Positions 1-6,139 of a stretch of DNA of 9,094 nt are shown here, piece by piece. Made by a program: the position numbers and the translations under genes. The DNA comes from NBML01 sp029939535 (GTDB taxonomy: Bacteria > Desulfobacterota > Desulfobacteria > Desulfobacterales > Desulfobacteraceae). The notes under the pieces were generated by a model. That model was not told the origin of the DNA and ran no database searches. It saw nothing but the letters and a program-made list of their open reading frames with translations. The stretch's first letter is position 1; each line of letters starts with the position of its first letter. The stretch covers positions 1-9,094 of the forward strand of contig JAOZST010000154.1 of NCBI GenBank assembly GCA_029939535.1. Direction: 5' to 3'.

Positions 1-1193
1 ATTAATCGTCCGTGCTCATTAATGGATACATATTCATTTTTATCTTCAGATATCACAGATCCCTTTGCAAGGGGAAGGATAGATGTTCCCCTTGGCATTC
101 TTATTTTTTTTTCGAGGAAAAAGCTGTTACCCGATGCCGTCATGGTATGGATACTTCCTTCATAGGGACCTCTGCTTTGTTTCTGTCCCAAAAGCATTTT
201 AGTACCATCAGGATTGTCGATCACCCGAAAGTAATAAAATTCATTATCCATAAGAGTGGCATAATTTGACCCATTGTATTCCACGATAAATGATTGAAGG
301 CTTTCCCTCAGCATATTCAGACTTGTTACAAAAATTTCCGGATATCCATTTTTGTTAATATCTGCAATATCAAGAGCCACAATTCTGTTGGTTGAAGCAA
401 ACTCCAGTTTTTTTTCCAGAACCAGTCTGTTGCCATGCAGTTTATGGATCAAAAGACTGCTGTCTGTTGCCGCCACCACAGACATGACACCGTCCTTATC
501 AAGATCTCCTGTAGCCATGGCATTGATCACCCCTTCAAATTTAAGATGGGTGGAAAAACCTTTTTGACCGGTCTGCTGAAGGTTTACAAATCCACCGCCA
601 TAACCTGCAGCACCGCCTGCATATTGCAGTGAACCCGGAGCCTCGGGCGCCTGGGGAGCTTGCTTTGCATACAATTCATTGGCAATGCTCCGATTAAAAA
701 CCTTAAGATTGATATCTCCTGCAAAACTATTGACCAGGGGAATCACATCCCCCATGCTGCTGCTCTGTTCAAAAAAGGAAAGAGTTGATTTTTTACCGCT
801 GATATCCACCATGCTGGCATCCAGACTGACGCTCTCCCCAAAATGGGTCAGGCTTCCAAAAAGTATATAATCAACTCCCATGTTTGCACCAATAATCCTT
901 GCTTTGGATTCATTCAAAGCACCTTTTGCAGAATCAGAGTCCTGGGCCAGAAATTCATCAATGGTTTCCCTGTCCAGCACTTCCACTTTTCCTGGATCTG
1001 TAAGTCTTGAGGAAAGCATGGAAAAAAGCCCGTTCTGCAAAAAGCCAAGGTCTTTGGGCGAATTCATGGTAAAAGGGAAAACCGCCACTTTTTTGGGTTG
1101 GGCGCATAAGCCGAAATTGACTGCAGACAAGAAAAAAATCAATAAAGCAGCAACAAACAGCCACCCCTTTTTCATCAGTTTATTGGGTTTCAA
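1..1193 (-). CDS. Secreted FG-GAP/VCBS-repeat protein with CsgG/TolB-N-like domain, 3' end outside window
   Basis: The reading frame is open for 397 codons and leaves the window without a stop. I place the start at a TTG (1193-1191): AAGGAG at 1206-1201 lies 7 nt upstream of it, while the in-frame ATG at 1175 has no Shine-Dalgarno. Residues 1-31 form a signal peptide (basic start, then hydrophobic WLFVAALLIFFLSAV). The Cys at 30 lacks a proper lipobox, so signal peptidase I cleavage after LCA is more likely than a lipoprotein. Residues ~34-165 (VAVFPF, VEVLDRETIDEFL, GVDYILFGSL) resemble the CsgG/TolB-N/FlgO-type periplasmic fold. A Pro/Gly-rich linker (~178-202) follows. Two FG-GAP-like blades come next, with calcium-loop signatures GDLDKDG (~229-235) and ADINKNG (~277-283). 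By family it should be a periplasmic or outer-membrane-associated beta-propeller protein. Its function is unknown. It follows mutL by 61 nt and may have its own promoter. Confidence 0.85.
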   Translation of the reverse strand, partial: MKPNKLMKKGWLFVAALLIFFLSAVNFGLCAQPKKVAVFPFTMNSPKDLGFLQNGLFSMLSSRLTDPGKVEVLDRETIDEFLAQDSDSAKGALNESKARIIGANMGVDYILFGSLTHFGESVSLDASMVDISGKKSTLSFFEQSSSMGDVIPLVNSFAGDINLKVFNRSIANELYAKQAPQAPEAPGSLQYAGGAAGYGGGFVNLQQTGQKGFSTHLKFEGVINAMATGDLDKDGVMSVVAATDSSLLIHKLHGNRLVLEKKLEFASTNRIVALDIADINKNGYPEIFVTSLNMLRESLQSFIVEYNGSNYATLMDNEFYYFRVIDNPDGTKMLLGQKQSRGPYEGSIHTMTASGNSFFLEKKIRMPRGTSILPLAKGSVISEDKNEYVSINEHGRL

Positions 1194-1231
1194 AATACCA
1201 CTCCTTAACTATTATAAGCATAATTTTTGAT

Positions 1232-1259
1232 ATTATATATACTATACTCCCCCATCAAA
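1232..1259 (-). promoter_or_regulatory. Weak candidate sigma-70 promoter before the FG-GAP gene
   Basis: The 61-nt gap after mutL contains TATAAT (1237-1232) with a poor -35 match TTTGAT (1259-1254) at 16 bp spacing. The gap is very AT-rich, so a -10 match alone is weak evidence. A second TATAAT at 1216-1211 is too close to the ribosome binding site to serve. Read-through from mutL is equally possible because no terminator is visible. Confidence 0.25.
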
Positions 1260-3198
1260 CAACCCTTTTGAATAGCTTTTGCAATTGAAAAGCATCAAAG
1301 GTGACAAGAGTGGGACGGCCATGGGGACAATGCATTGGATTTTCGCATTTTTCCAGATCCTCCAGCAATTGTTCCATCTCCTGCATATTAATGGTATTAT
1401 TTGCACGGATTGCTTTATGACAGGCCATGGATATGAGACAGGAATCCAGCCATTTCTCTTTTATTGACAGATCTTTTTCTCCCATCAGAGTTTCAATAAT
1501 TTCCAGAACAAGGGGTTTTAATTCCCTTCCCTCTATAATAGACGGGATTGCCTTTATTACAAATGTAGTCCCCCCAAAAGGCTCTATCCTCAGCCCGAGG
1601 CCGGATAAATCTTCAAGAATTCCTGTGAGCAGGTCCGCTTCCCTGTGGGTGACATCCAAAACCTCCGGCACCAGAAGATCCTGGCTCTGTACCCCCAGAA
1701 TTTCATGCCGTCTTTTAAGGGCTTCATAGACAATCCGTTCATGGGCTGCGTGCTGGTCAATCAATACCAGGTTATTGTCTTTTTCTGCGACTATATAAGT
1801 TCCCAGGACCTGGCCCAGAACATGGGCTCGTGAATCCGGGTGAATTATAGGGCCTTGAATTTCCTGTTCTGTAGCACTTTTGAAACCTGAATCCACTGGA
1901 CCAGTTTCACCTGCCACACCCTGTTTTTTTTCCACAGACCTGGCCTGGGAAGAAATTTTCCAGTCAAATGTGGATTGGGCCACCTGGACTGCCTGTAATT
2001 TGTCGAACCCCTTTAAAGCATTTGCCTGGGACTCAGCTGCCAGGGACTCATATGCCAGAGGCTCATATAATTGCTCAATCCGGTCTTTACTACTTCTGCA
2101 GGGATCTTTTCCTAAATCATTTTTTGATTCTTCTGAAACAAATTGCCCTGAAACCGCATCATCATAACGGTCAACCGGCCTTGATTGAGCATAGGCAGTC
2201 ACATCTTCCTGGGCCTTTGCCAGGGCATTTCCCACAGCCATGGCCACAACCTGGTAAACCAGCTGGGGCGTTAAAAATTTAATTTCCCTTTTTGAAGGAT
2301 GGACATTGACATCCACCTGATCACAGGGAAGTCCCACCCGGACGACCCCCATGGGAAAACGTCCCTTCATAATCCTTCCTTTGTATCCCTGGAAAACTGC
2401 TGCCACGAGCCCGCGGTCATAAATAAGACGATTATTAACAAAAAGATATATCCGGCTGGATGTACTCCTGGTAACCATTGGGCTGGAACAGACTCCTGAT
2501 ACAGATATCTGATTTTCATCAGCCCTGAGATCATAAATCCTGTCAACCGCATCTTTTCCCAGCACGGCTAAAGACCGCTGGAAAATGCCCTGGTCTGCAG
2601 GAAAATTTTTCACCAGCTTCCTGTTTGAAAAAAGACGAAATCCCACCTGGGGATTGCCCAGGGCCAGTCCGGATATGGCATCTGCAATATGACTGTTTTC
2701 CGTGTTCTCACCCTTTAAAAACTTTCTCCTGGCCGGTGTGTTGTAAAAAATCTGTCTCACCTCCACCATGGTTCCCACGGGTGCGCCAGTATCTGAAACC
2801 TTGATAAGCTTACCACCGGATATTTCAATCCTTGTTCCGATGTTGGAGGCAGATGTCCTTGACACAAGGCAGAACCTGGATATGGATGCAATGGACGGAA
2901 GGGCCTCGCCCCTGAATCCAAAGGTGGATATGGAAAACAGATCTTCCTGGGTGAAAATTTTGCTTGTGGCATACCGCTCAATGGACAGAAGAGCTTCATC
3001 CCGTTGAAGTCCGCACCCATTATCGGAAATCCGAATCAGGGATTTACCTCCTTTTTCAATCTCCACGGTGATCCTTGTGGCCCTGGCATCAATACTGTTC
3101 TCAACCAGTTCTTTCACCACGGATGCAGGACGCTGGACAACTTCTCCTGCAGCAATCTGATTGGACAATATTTCAGGTAGAATTCTAATTGGGGCCAT
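1255..3198 (-). CDS. mutL: DNA mismatch repair protein MutL, endonuclease-type
   Basis: MutL links MutS mismatch recognition to strand incision. This 647-residue protein has the GHKL ATPase motifs: ELVENSIDA (E30 and N34 match E. coli E29 and N33), DNGCG (59-63) and GFRGEAL (94-100). NVHPSKREIKF (298-308) ends the transducer domain. A variable linker (~330-450) holds a degenerate 5-residue repeat. The C-terminal domain carries the nicking-endonuclease signature DQHAAHERIVYE (481-492), with MACHKAIR (591-598) and CPHGRP (624-629) as the other metal-site motifs. This is the form found in bacteria without MutH. The start is fixed by an in-frame TGA two codons upstream. The only Shine-Dalgarno (AAGGA) is about 13 nt away, which is long and suggests weak or coupled initiation. 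A tandem repeat lies just upstream. The gene ends 61 nt before the FG-GAP gene; no mutS or miaA is adjacent. Confidence 0.98.
   Translation of the reverse strand: MAPIRILPEILSNQIAAGEVVQRPASVVKELVENSIDARATRITVEIEKGGKSLIRISDNGCGLQRDEALLSIERYATSKIFTQEDLFSISTFGFRGEALPSIASISRFCLVSRTSASNIGTRIEISGGKLIKVSDTGAPVGTMVEVRQIFYNTPARRKFLKGENTENSHIADAISGLALGNPQVGFRLFSNRKLVKNFPADQGIFQRSLAVLGKDAVDRIYDLRADENQISVSGVCSSPMVTRSTSSRIYLFVNNRLIYDRGLVAAVFQGYKGRIMKGRFPMGVVRVGLPCDQVDVNVHPSKREIKFLTPQLVYQVVAMAVGNALAKAQEDVTAYAQSRPVDRYDDAVSGQFVSEESKNDLGKDPCRSSKDRIEQLYEPLAYESLAAESQANALKGFDKLQAVQVAQSTFDWKISSQARSVEKKQGVAGETGPVDSGFKSATEQEIQGPIIHPDSRAHVLGQVLGTYIVAEKDNNLVLIDQHAAHERIVYEALKRRHEILGVQSQDLLVPEVLDVTHREADLLTGILEDLSGLGLRIEPFGGTTFVIKAIPSIIEGRELKPLVLEIIETLMGEKDLSIKEKWLDSCLISMACHKAIRANNTINMQEMEQLLEDLEKCENPMHCPHGRPTLVTFDAFQLQKLFKRVV
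2027..2071 (-). repeat. Degenerate 15-bp tandem repeat in the mutL linker
   Basis: Three adjacent 15-bp units run 2027-2041, 2042-2056 and 2057-2071. The first two match at 12 of 15 positions and the second and third at about 10 of 15. On the coding strand they give a 5-residue period (EPLAY, ESLAA, ES) in the unstructured linker. The repeat stays in frame, so it changes only linker length. Confidence 0.55.
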
Positions 3199-3298
3199 TT
3201 GTCAGGTTCTGTCCTTTTTCAGATAATTTGGTTTCAGATAATTTGGTTTCAGATAATTTGGTTTCAGATAATTTGGTTTCAGTTTGCTTGAGGTTCAA
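3185..3298 (-). CDS. Possible 37-aa repeat peptide overlapping the mutL start (speculative)
   Basis: A 38-codon frame opens with TTG (3298-3296), which shares bases with the TGA stop of the preceding small gene, and closes with TAG 14 bases inside mutL. AGGA lies 6 nt before the TTG. The product would read KLSET four times (the fourth copy as KLSEK), because the 15-bp tandem repeat is exactly five codons and this frame has no stop in it. Such a leader could couple translation of the upstream gene to mutL, whose own Shine-Dalgarno is badly spaced. The open frame could equally be a by-product of the repeat, and I know of no family for it. Confidence 0.2.
   Translation of the reverse strand: MNLKQTETKLSETKLSETKLSETKLSEKGQNLTNGPN
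3217..3282. repeat. 15-bp tandem repeat, 4.4 identical copies, upstream of mutL
   Basis: Four identical copies of TTTCAGATAATTTGG occupy 3217-3231, 3232-3246, 3247-3261 and 3262-3276, followed by a 6-base partial copy to 3282. The array fills most of the 96-nt gap between the small gene and mutL. Perfect identity suggests recent expansion by slippage. Unit length is a multiple of three, so copy-number change would not shift a reading frame, but it would change the distance between the genes. Confidence 0.97.
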
Positions 3299-3486
3299 CT
3301 CTTTTCCTGGTTGACAAATCGCAGCAAAAATTCCGAATCCTTTGGGCTTAAATCAAATTGAAATGAGGCTTCATCCACCAGCCTGGCCAATTCAGCTGAA
3401 GTAACTTCTGGATTTTCTTTTCTTTTTTCGGAAATCCATTGGACCGCTTTTTTCAATGCCCCTCCCTGGGGCTGAACCGTTGTCAT
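3295..3486 (-). CDS. Small hypothetical protein between gatA and mutL
   Basis: This 63-residue protein is not one I can name. It is probably mostly helical and soluble: residues ~10-22 (GALKKAVQWISEK) and ~26-40 (NPEVTSAELARLVDEA) look like amphipathic helices, and a third segment, SPKDSEFLLRF, lies near the C-terminus. There is no signal peptide, membrane segment or cysteine. Two ATG codons stand in tandem (3489 and 3486). I choose the second because TAAGGAGGT at 3499-3491 leaves 5 nt to it but only 2 nt to the first. That ribosome binding site overlaps the gatA stop codon, so translation is probably coupled to gatA. The strong Shine-Dalgarno and tight packing support a real gene. A role beside gatA or mutL is only suggested by position. 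Confidence 0.75.
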   Translation of the reverse strand: MTTVQPQGGALKKAVQWISEKRKENPEVTSAELARLVDEASFQFDLSPKDSEFLLRFVNQEKS

Positions 3487-3496
3487 CATGACCTCC

Positions 3497-4969
3497 TTAC
3501 AGGACTGGAAATTTTATTTTTAAATCAAGGGCACGTTCAAAACCAAACCCGGCCCGCAAAAGTGAAATTTCATCAAACCTGTTTGCCATCATCTGGATAC
3601 CCATGGGAAGCCCGGTCGAAGAAAATCCAGCTGGCACGGAAATACCAGGGACTCCTGCCATATTGGCAGACAGGGTAAAAACATCACTCAAATACATGGT
3701 CAGGGGATCATCTGTGTTTTCCCCTATTTTAAAAGCCGGAGTGGGCGCCACAGGAGAAAGGATAAGATCGCATTTTTCAAATGCCTTTGAAAAATCTTCC
3801 ATGATCAAGGTCCGAACCTGGGATGCCCTGCCGTAATATGCATCATAATACCCGGCTGAAAGTGCATAGGTCCCGATGATTATCCTGCGCTGGACTTCAG
3901 GACCAAAACCTTTGGATTTGGTTTTTTTATACATATCAATGAGATCTTCCGTTGATTTGTCCCTGAAACCGTATTTCACTCCATCAAACCTGGCAAGATT
4001 TGAACTGGCTTCACAGGGGGCAATGATGTAATAGGCAGCCACCACATACTTTGTATGGGGTAATGAAATATCCACGATTTCCACTCCAAGCCCTGTAAGA
4101 ACTTTCTTGGCCTGGGCAAACATGGCCTCCACTTCAGGGTGGATACCTTCCATGTCAAGATACTCCCTGGGAATTCCAGCCTTCATTCCTTTGAGGGAAT
4201 TGGTTTCAAATTGTGTAAGGGCCTGGGTAAAATCCGGCACATCCTTTTTAGCACTGGTGGAATCCATGGGGTCATTGCCGCAGATCAGGTTCATCATCAT
4301 TGCAGCATCTGTCACATCCCTTGTTATGGGACCGATCTGATCCAGAGATGAGGCATAGGAGACAAGGCCGAACCTGGATACCCTGCCATAGGTGGGTTTC
4401 AATCCAACTACTCCGCAATGGGATGCGGGCTGGCGAATGGACCCGCCAGTGTCTGTTCCCAGGGCACCGCTGCAGAATTGGGCGGCCACAGCAGCTGCAG
4501 ACCCACCGCTTGAACCTCCGGGAACATAATCATAATTCCAGGGATTTCTGGTAATTTTAAAGGAGGAATTTTCAGTGGAAGAGCCCATGGCAAATTCATC
4601 CAGATTGGTTTTCCCGATTAAAACAGCATTTTCCTGTTTTAATTTAACCACCACAGTGGCATCATATTGGGGAACAAAATTATCAAGAATCTTTGAACCA
4701 CAAGTGGTTTTTATCCCTTTGGTACACAAAAGATCTTTCAAGGCAATGGGAATACCGGTAAAAGAGCCCTGGCTGCCTGCTGCAATCAGCTCATCTGCGG
4801 CCCTGGCCTGGGCCATGGCTGCATCCCTGTCCACGGTGAGAAACGCACCTATTTTACCATCATATAGGTCAATACGGTCCATTATGGCGGTGGTCAGTTC
4901 CCTGGAAGAAATTTTTCCCTGGGCCAGAAATTCTTTGGCCTTTGCTATGGTAAGTGTATATAAATCCAT
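3497..4969 (-). CDS. gatA: Asp-tRNA(Asn)/Glu-tRNA(Gln) amidotransferase subunit A
   Basis: GatA releases ammonia from glutamine; GatB uses it to convert mischarged Glu-tRNA(Gln) or Asp-tRNA(Asn) to the correct aminoacyl-tRNA in the cytoplasmic GatCAB complex. The 490-residue length is normal. The amidase-signature triad is visible: K78 in GIPIALKDL, S153 in PGGSSGGSAAA and nucleophile S177 in GTDTGGSIRQPA. These sit one residue before the Staphylococcus aureus GatA residues (79, 154, 178). The C-terminal part (LPMGIQMMANRFDE) is also typical. The ATG at 4969 has AGGA about 9 nt upstream. gatC lies upstream across an unusually long 142-nt gap with palindromes, and gatB is not nearby. This gene implies that at least one of Gln-tRNA or Asn-tRNA is made by the indirect route. 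Confidence 0.98.
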   Translation of the reverse strand: MDLYTLTIAKAKEFLAQGKISSRELTTAIMDRIDLYDGKIGAFLTVDRDAAMAQARAADELIAAGSQGSFTGIPIALKDLLCTKGIKTTCGSKILDNFVPQYDATVVVKLKQENAVLIGKTNLDEFAMGSSTENSSFKITRNPWNYDYVPGGSSGGSAAAVAAQFCSGALGTDTGGSIRQPASHCGVVGLKPTYGRVSRFGLVSYASSLDQIGPITRDVTDAAMMMNLICGNDPMDSTSAKKDVPDFTQALTQFETNSLKGMKAGIPREYLDMEGIHPEVEAMFAQAKKVLTGLGVEIVDISLPHTKYVVAAYYIIAPCEASSNLARFDGVKYGFRDKSTEDLIDMYKKTKSKGFGPEVQRRIIIGTYALSAGYYDAYYGRASQVRTLIMEDFSKAFEKCDLILSPVAPTPAFKIGENTDDPLTMYLSDVFTLSANMAGVPGISVPAGFSSTGLPMGIQMMANRFDEISLLRAGFGFERALDLKIKFPVL

Positions 4970-5030
4970 TCAGTTTTTTCCTTTTTGTAAACTCCGGACA
5001 TCTAAATTAGGGAGAAATAAATACCAAATT

Positions 5031-5092
5031 AGCGCGCTATCGCGCGAGCTTTTAGGCATTATGCTGTTAGCTAAATCCTAATGGCTAAATGC
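5031..5092. repeat. Palindrome-rich insert in the gatC-gatA gap
   Basis: A GC-rich imperfect palindrome (5031-5050, AGCGCGCTATCGCGCGAGCT) folds as AGC/GCT plus GCGC/GCGC around a TATC loop, with a two-base bulge. Next to it, 5056-5092 can fold through GCAT/ATGC (5056-5059 with 5089-5092) and TTAGC/GCTAA (5067-5071 with 5084-5088). GCTAAAT occurs twice here. Neither hairpin is followed by a T-run on the minus strand, so it is not a standard terminator for gatC. A REP-like dispersed repeat or an mRNA processing site would fit. Confidence 0.6.
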
Positions 5093-5111
5093 AAATTCCT
5101 ATATTATCAAA

Positions 5112-5399
5112 TTATTTTACAACCCTTGGCACTGTGTAGAAGTCTTCGTCCCGTTCCGGCGCATTAGCCAGGGTTACTTCAGGACCTGGTGAAACCTTCA
5201 AATGGTCTTCCCTTAATACATTATTTATAAATGCAGCGCCTGAAGCCGGGGTAACTCCTTCCACATCAACGTCCTTTAGTTTATCAATATAGTCCAGGAT
5301 ATGACTCAGCTGTTCAGAAAGGCTTTCTTTTTGCTGGTCATCAATATCCAGCCTGGCAAGGTGGGCCATCTTTTCAATTTCATCCCGTGATATCTTCAT
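5112..5399 (-). CDS. gatC: Asp-tRNA(Asn)/Glu-tRNA(Gln) amidotransferase subunit C
   Basis: GatC is the small subunit that wraps around and stabilises the GatA-GatB interface. The 95 residues match the family throughout: an N-terminal helix (ISRDEIEKMAHLARLDI), a second helix (LSEQLSHILDYIDKLKDVD), the VEGVTPAS turn, LREDHLKVS, and the C-terminal motif RDEDFYTVPRVV that lies along GatA. The ATG at 5399 has AAGGA 6 nt upstream. It lies 63 nt after the SPOR gene and 142 nt before gatA, instead of the near-contact usual for gatCA. This matters because the two subunits must be made in equal amounts. Confidence 0.97.
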   Translation of the reverse strand: MKISRDEIEKMAHLARLDIDDQQKESLSEQLSHILDYIDKLKDVDVEGVTPASGAAFINNVLREDHLKVSPGPEVTLANAPERDEDFYTVPRVVK

Positions 5400-5437
5400 G
5401 GTTATTCCTTATTTTTATCATGCCTCATATTCTCTAT

Positions 5438-5466
5438 TGTATAATAATTATGTATGATCATATCAA
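5438..5466 (-). promoter_or_regulatory. Weak candidate promoter before gatC
   Basis: TTGATA (5466-5461, overlapping the stop of the SPOR gene) and TATACA (5443-5438) are 17 bp apart in the AT-rich 63-nt gap before gatC. The -35 is good and the -10 mediocre. It would allow gatCA-mutL to be transcribed apart from argS. Confidence 0.3.
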
Positions 5467-6134
5467 TTTTCTTGTTTTATAATCATACCATTAATTCTGG
5501 CCTGCTTTAATTTTTCAATAAATTGTTTTGCCTTTTCATGGGTTGCAAAAGAGCCGATCCGAACCCGGTACCAGTTGACACCATCTTTTTTCCCCATGGT
5601 CCTGTATGAAGAAAATCCTTTTCTCTCCAGAATGGCCATGTGGGTAACAGCATCTGAAAATGATTTGTAAGCAGCAATCTGGATTGTGTATACCCCTGCA
5701 GGCACTTTCTTGCCTGCAGGGGATTCACCACCCTTTTTCAGAGTTTTGTTTAATGCTGCCCTGTTTAGGGTGGCTGCTTTCCTGCTGGTTTTCAAGGGGA
5801 TGAGAGACGTTTCAGGCTCCTTAATTTCCTCATGCTTGGCCAGGGTATAGCTGGGTTCTTTTTTAGGAATAATTTCATTTTGAATATTTTTTCTCCCTTT
5901 CACTTCCTGGAGGGCAGGTTTATTAAGGGCATCATAAAACTGAAGATCCATTTTCTCTCCAGGTTCACTGGAATTTCCAAATTCCCTGGCAATGGTTTGC
6001 AGACGTTCCTGGAAACTTATTGTATCAAAGGTCACAGGGGATGAGCCCCTGCCGACCATTATGCCCAGAACAAACATCCATCCACCAATAAACAGATAAA
6101 CCGAATATTTTAAAATCCCCTTAAAGGACAGCAT
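5463..6134 (-). CDS. Membrane-anchored SPOR-domain protein
   Basis: The protein has 223 residues. A short cytoplasmic start is followed by one transmembrane helix (~9-28, KYSVYLFIGGWMFVLGIMVG), a low-complexity Lys/Glu/Pro-rich periplasmic spacer (~55-145) and a C-terminal SPOR domain (~146-220, starting GVYTIQIAAYKSFSDA and including WYRVRIGSF). SPOR domains bind denuded glycan strands of septal peptidoglycan, so a role in cell division or envelope maintenance is likely (inference from the family, as with FtsN or DedD). The start is 5 nt after the argS stop. No good Shine-Dalgarno precedes it, only GGAAAG about 12 nt away and an A-run, so translation is probably coupled to argS. A 12-bp perfect inverted repeat lies in the coding sequence just before the SPOR domain. 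Confidence 0.9.
   Translation of the reverse strand: MLSFKGILKYSVYLFIGGWMFVLGIMVGRGSSPVTFDTISFQERLQTIAREFGNSSEPGEKMDLQFYDALNKPALQEVKGRKNIQNEIIPKKEPSYTLAKHEEIKEPETSLIPLKTSRKAATLNRAALNKTLKKGGESPAGKKVPAGVYTIQIAAYKSFSDAVTHMAILERKGFSSYRTMGKKDGVNWYRVRIGSFATHEKAKQFIEKLKQARINGMIIKQEN
5693..5722. repeat. 12-bp perfect inverted repeat inside the SPOR gene
   Basis: CCCCTGCAGGCA (5693-5704) and TGCCTGCAGGGG (5711-5722) are exact reverse complements around a 6-base loop. Each arm contains the 8-bp palindrome CCTGCAGG. In the mRNA this is a very stable hairpin encoding SPAGKKVPAG, the hinge before the SPOR domain. No T-run follows on the minus strand, so it is not an intrinsic terminator. Confidence 0.95.
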
Positions 6135-6139
6135 TTTTT

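Noticed and set aside
880..1230. 116-residue plus-strand frame
   Set aside because: It is antisense to the FG-GAP gene, whose signal peptide and domain motifs fit the minus strand.
3217..3282. CRISPR array
   Set aside because: The repeats are directly adjacent with no spacers, and no cas genes are present.
3199..3297. TGA-to-TGA read-through joining the small gene to mutL in the same frame, as a selenoprotein
   Set aside because: The frames do match, but two TGA codons would have to be recoded and no SECIS-like hairpin follows either one. The repeat region is a simpler explanation.
5031..5050. GC-rich palindrome as a rho-independent terminator of gatC
   Set aside because: On the minus strand it is followed by AATTTGG, not a T-run.
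4575..5081. 168-residue plus-strand frame
   Set aside because: It lies mostly antisense to gatA, whose catalytic motifs are intact on the other strand.
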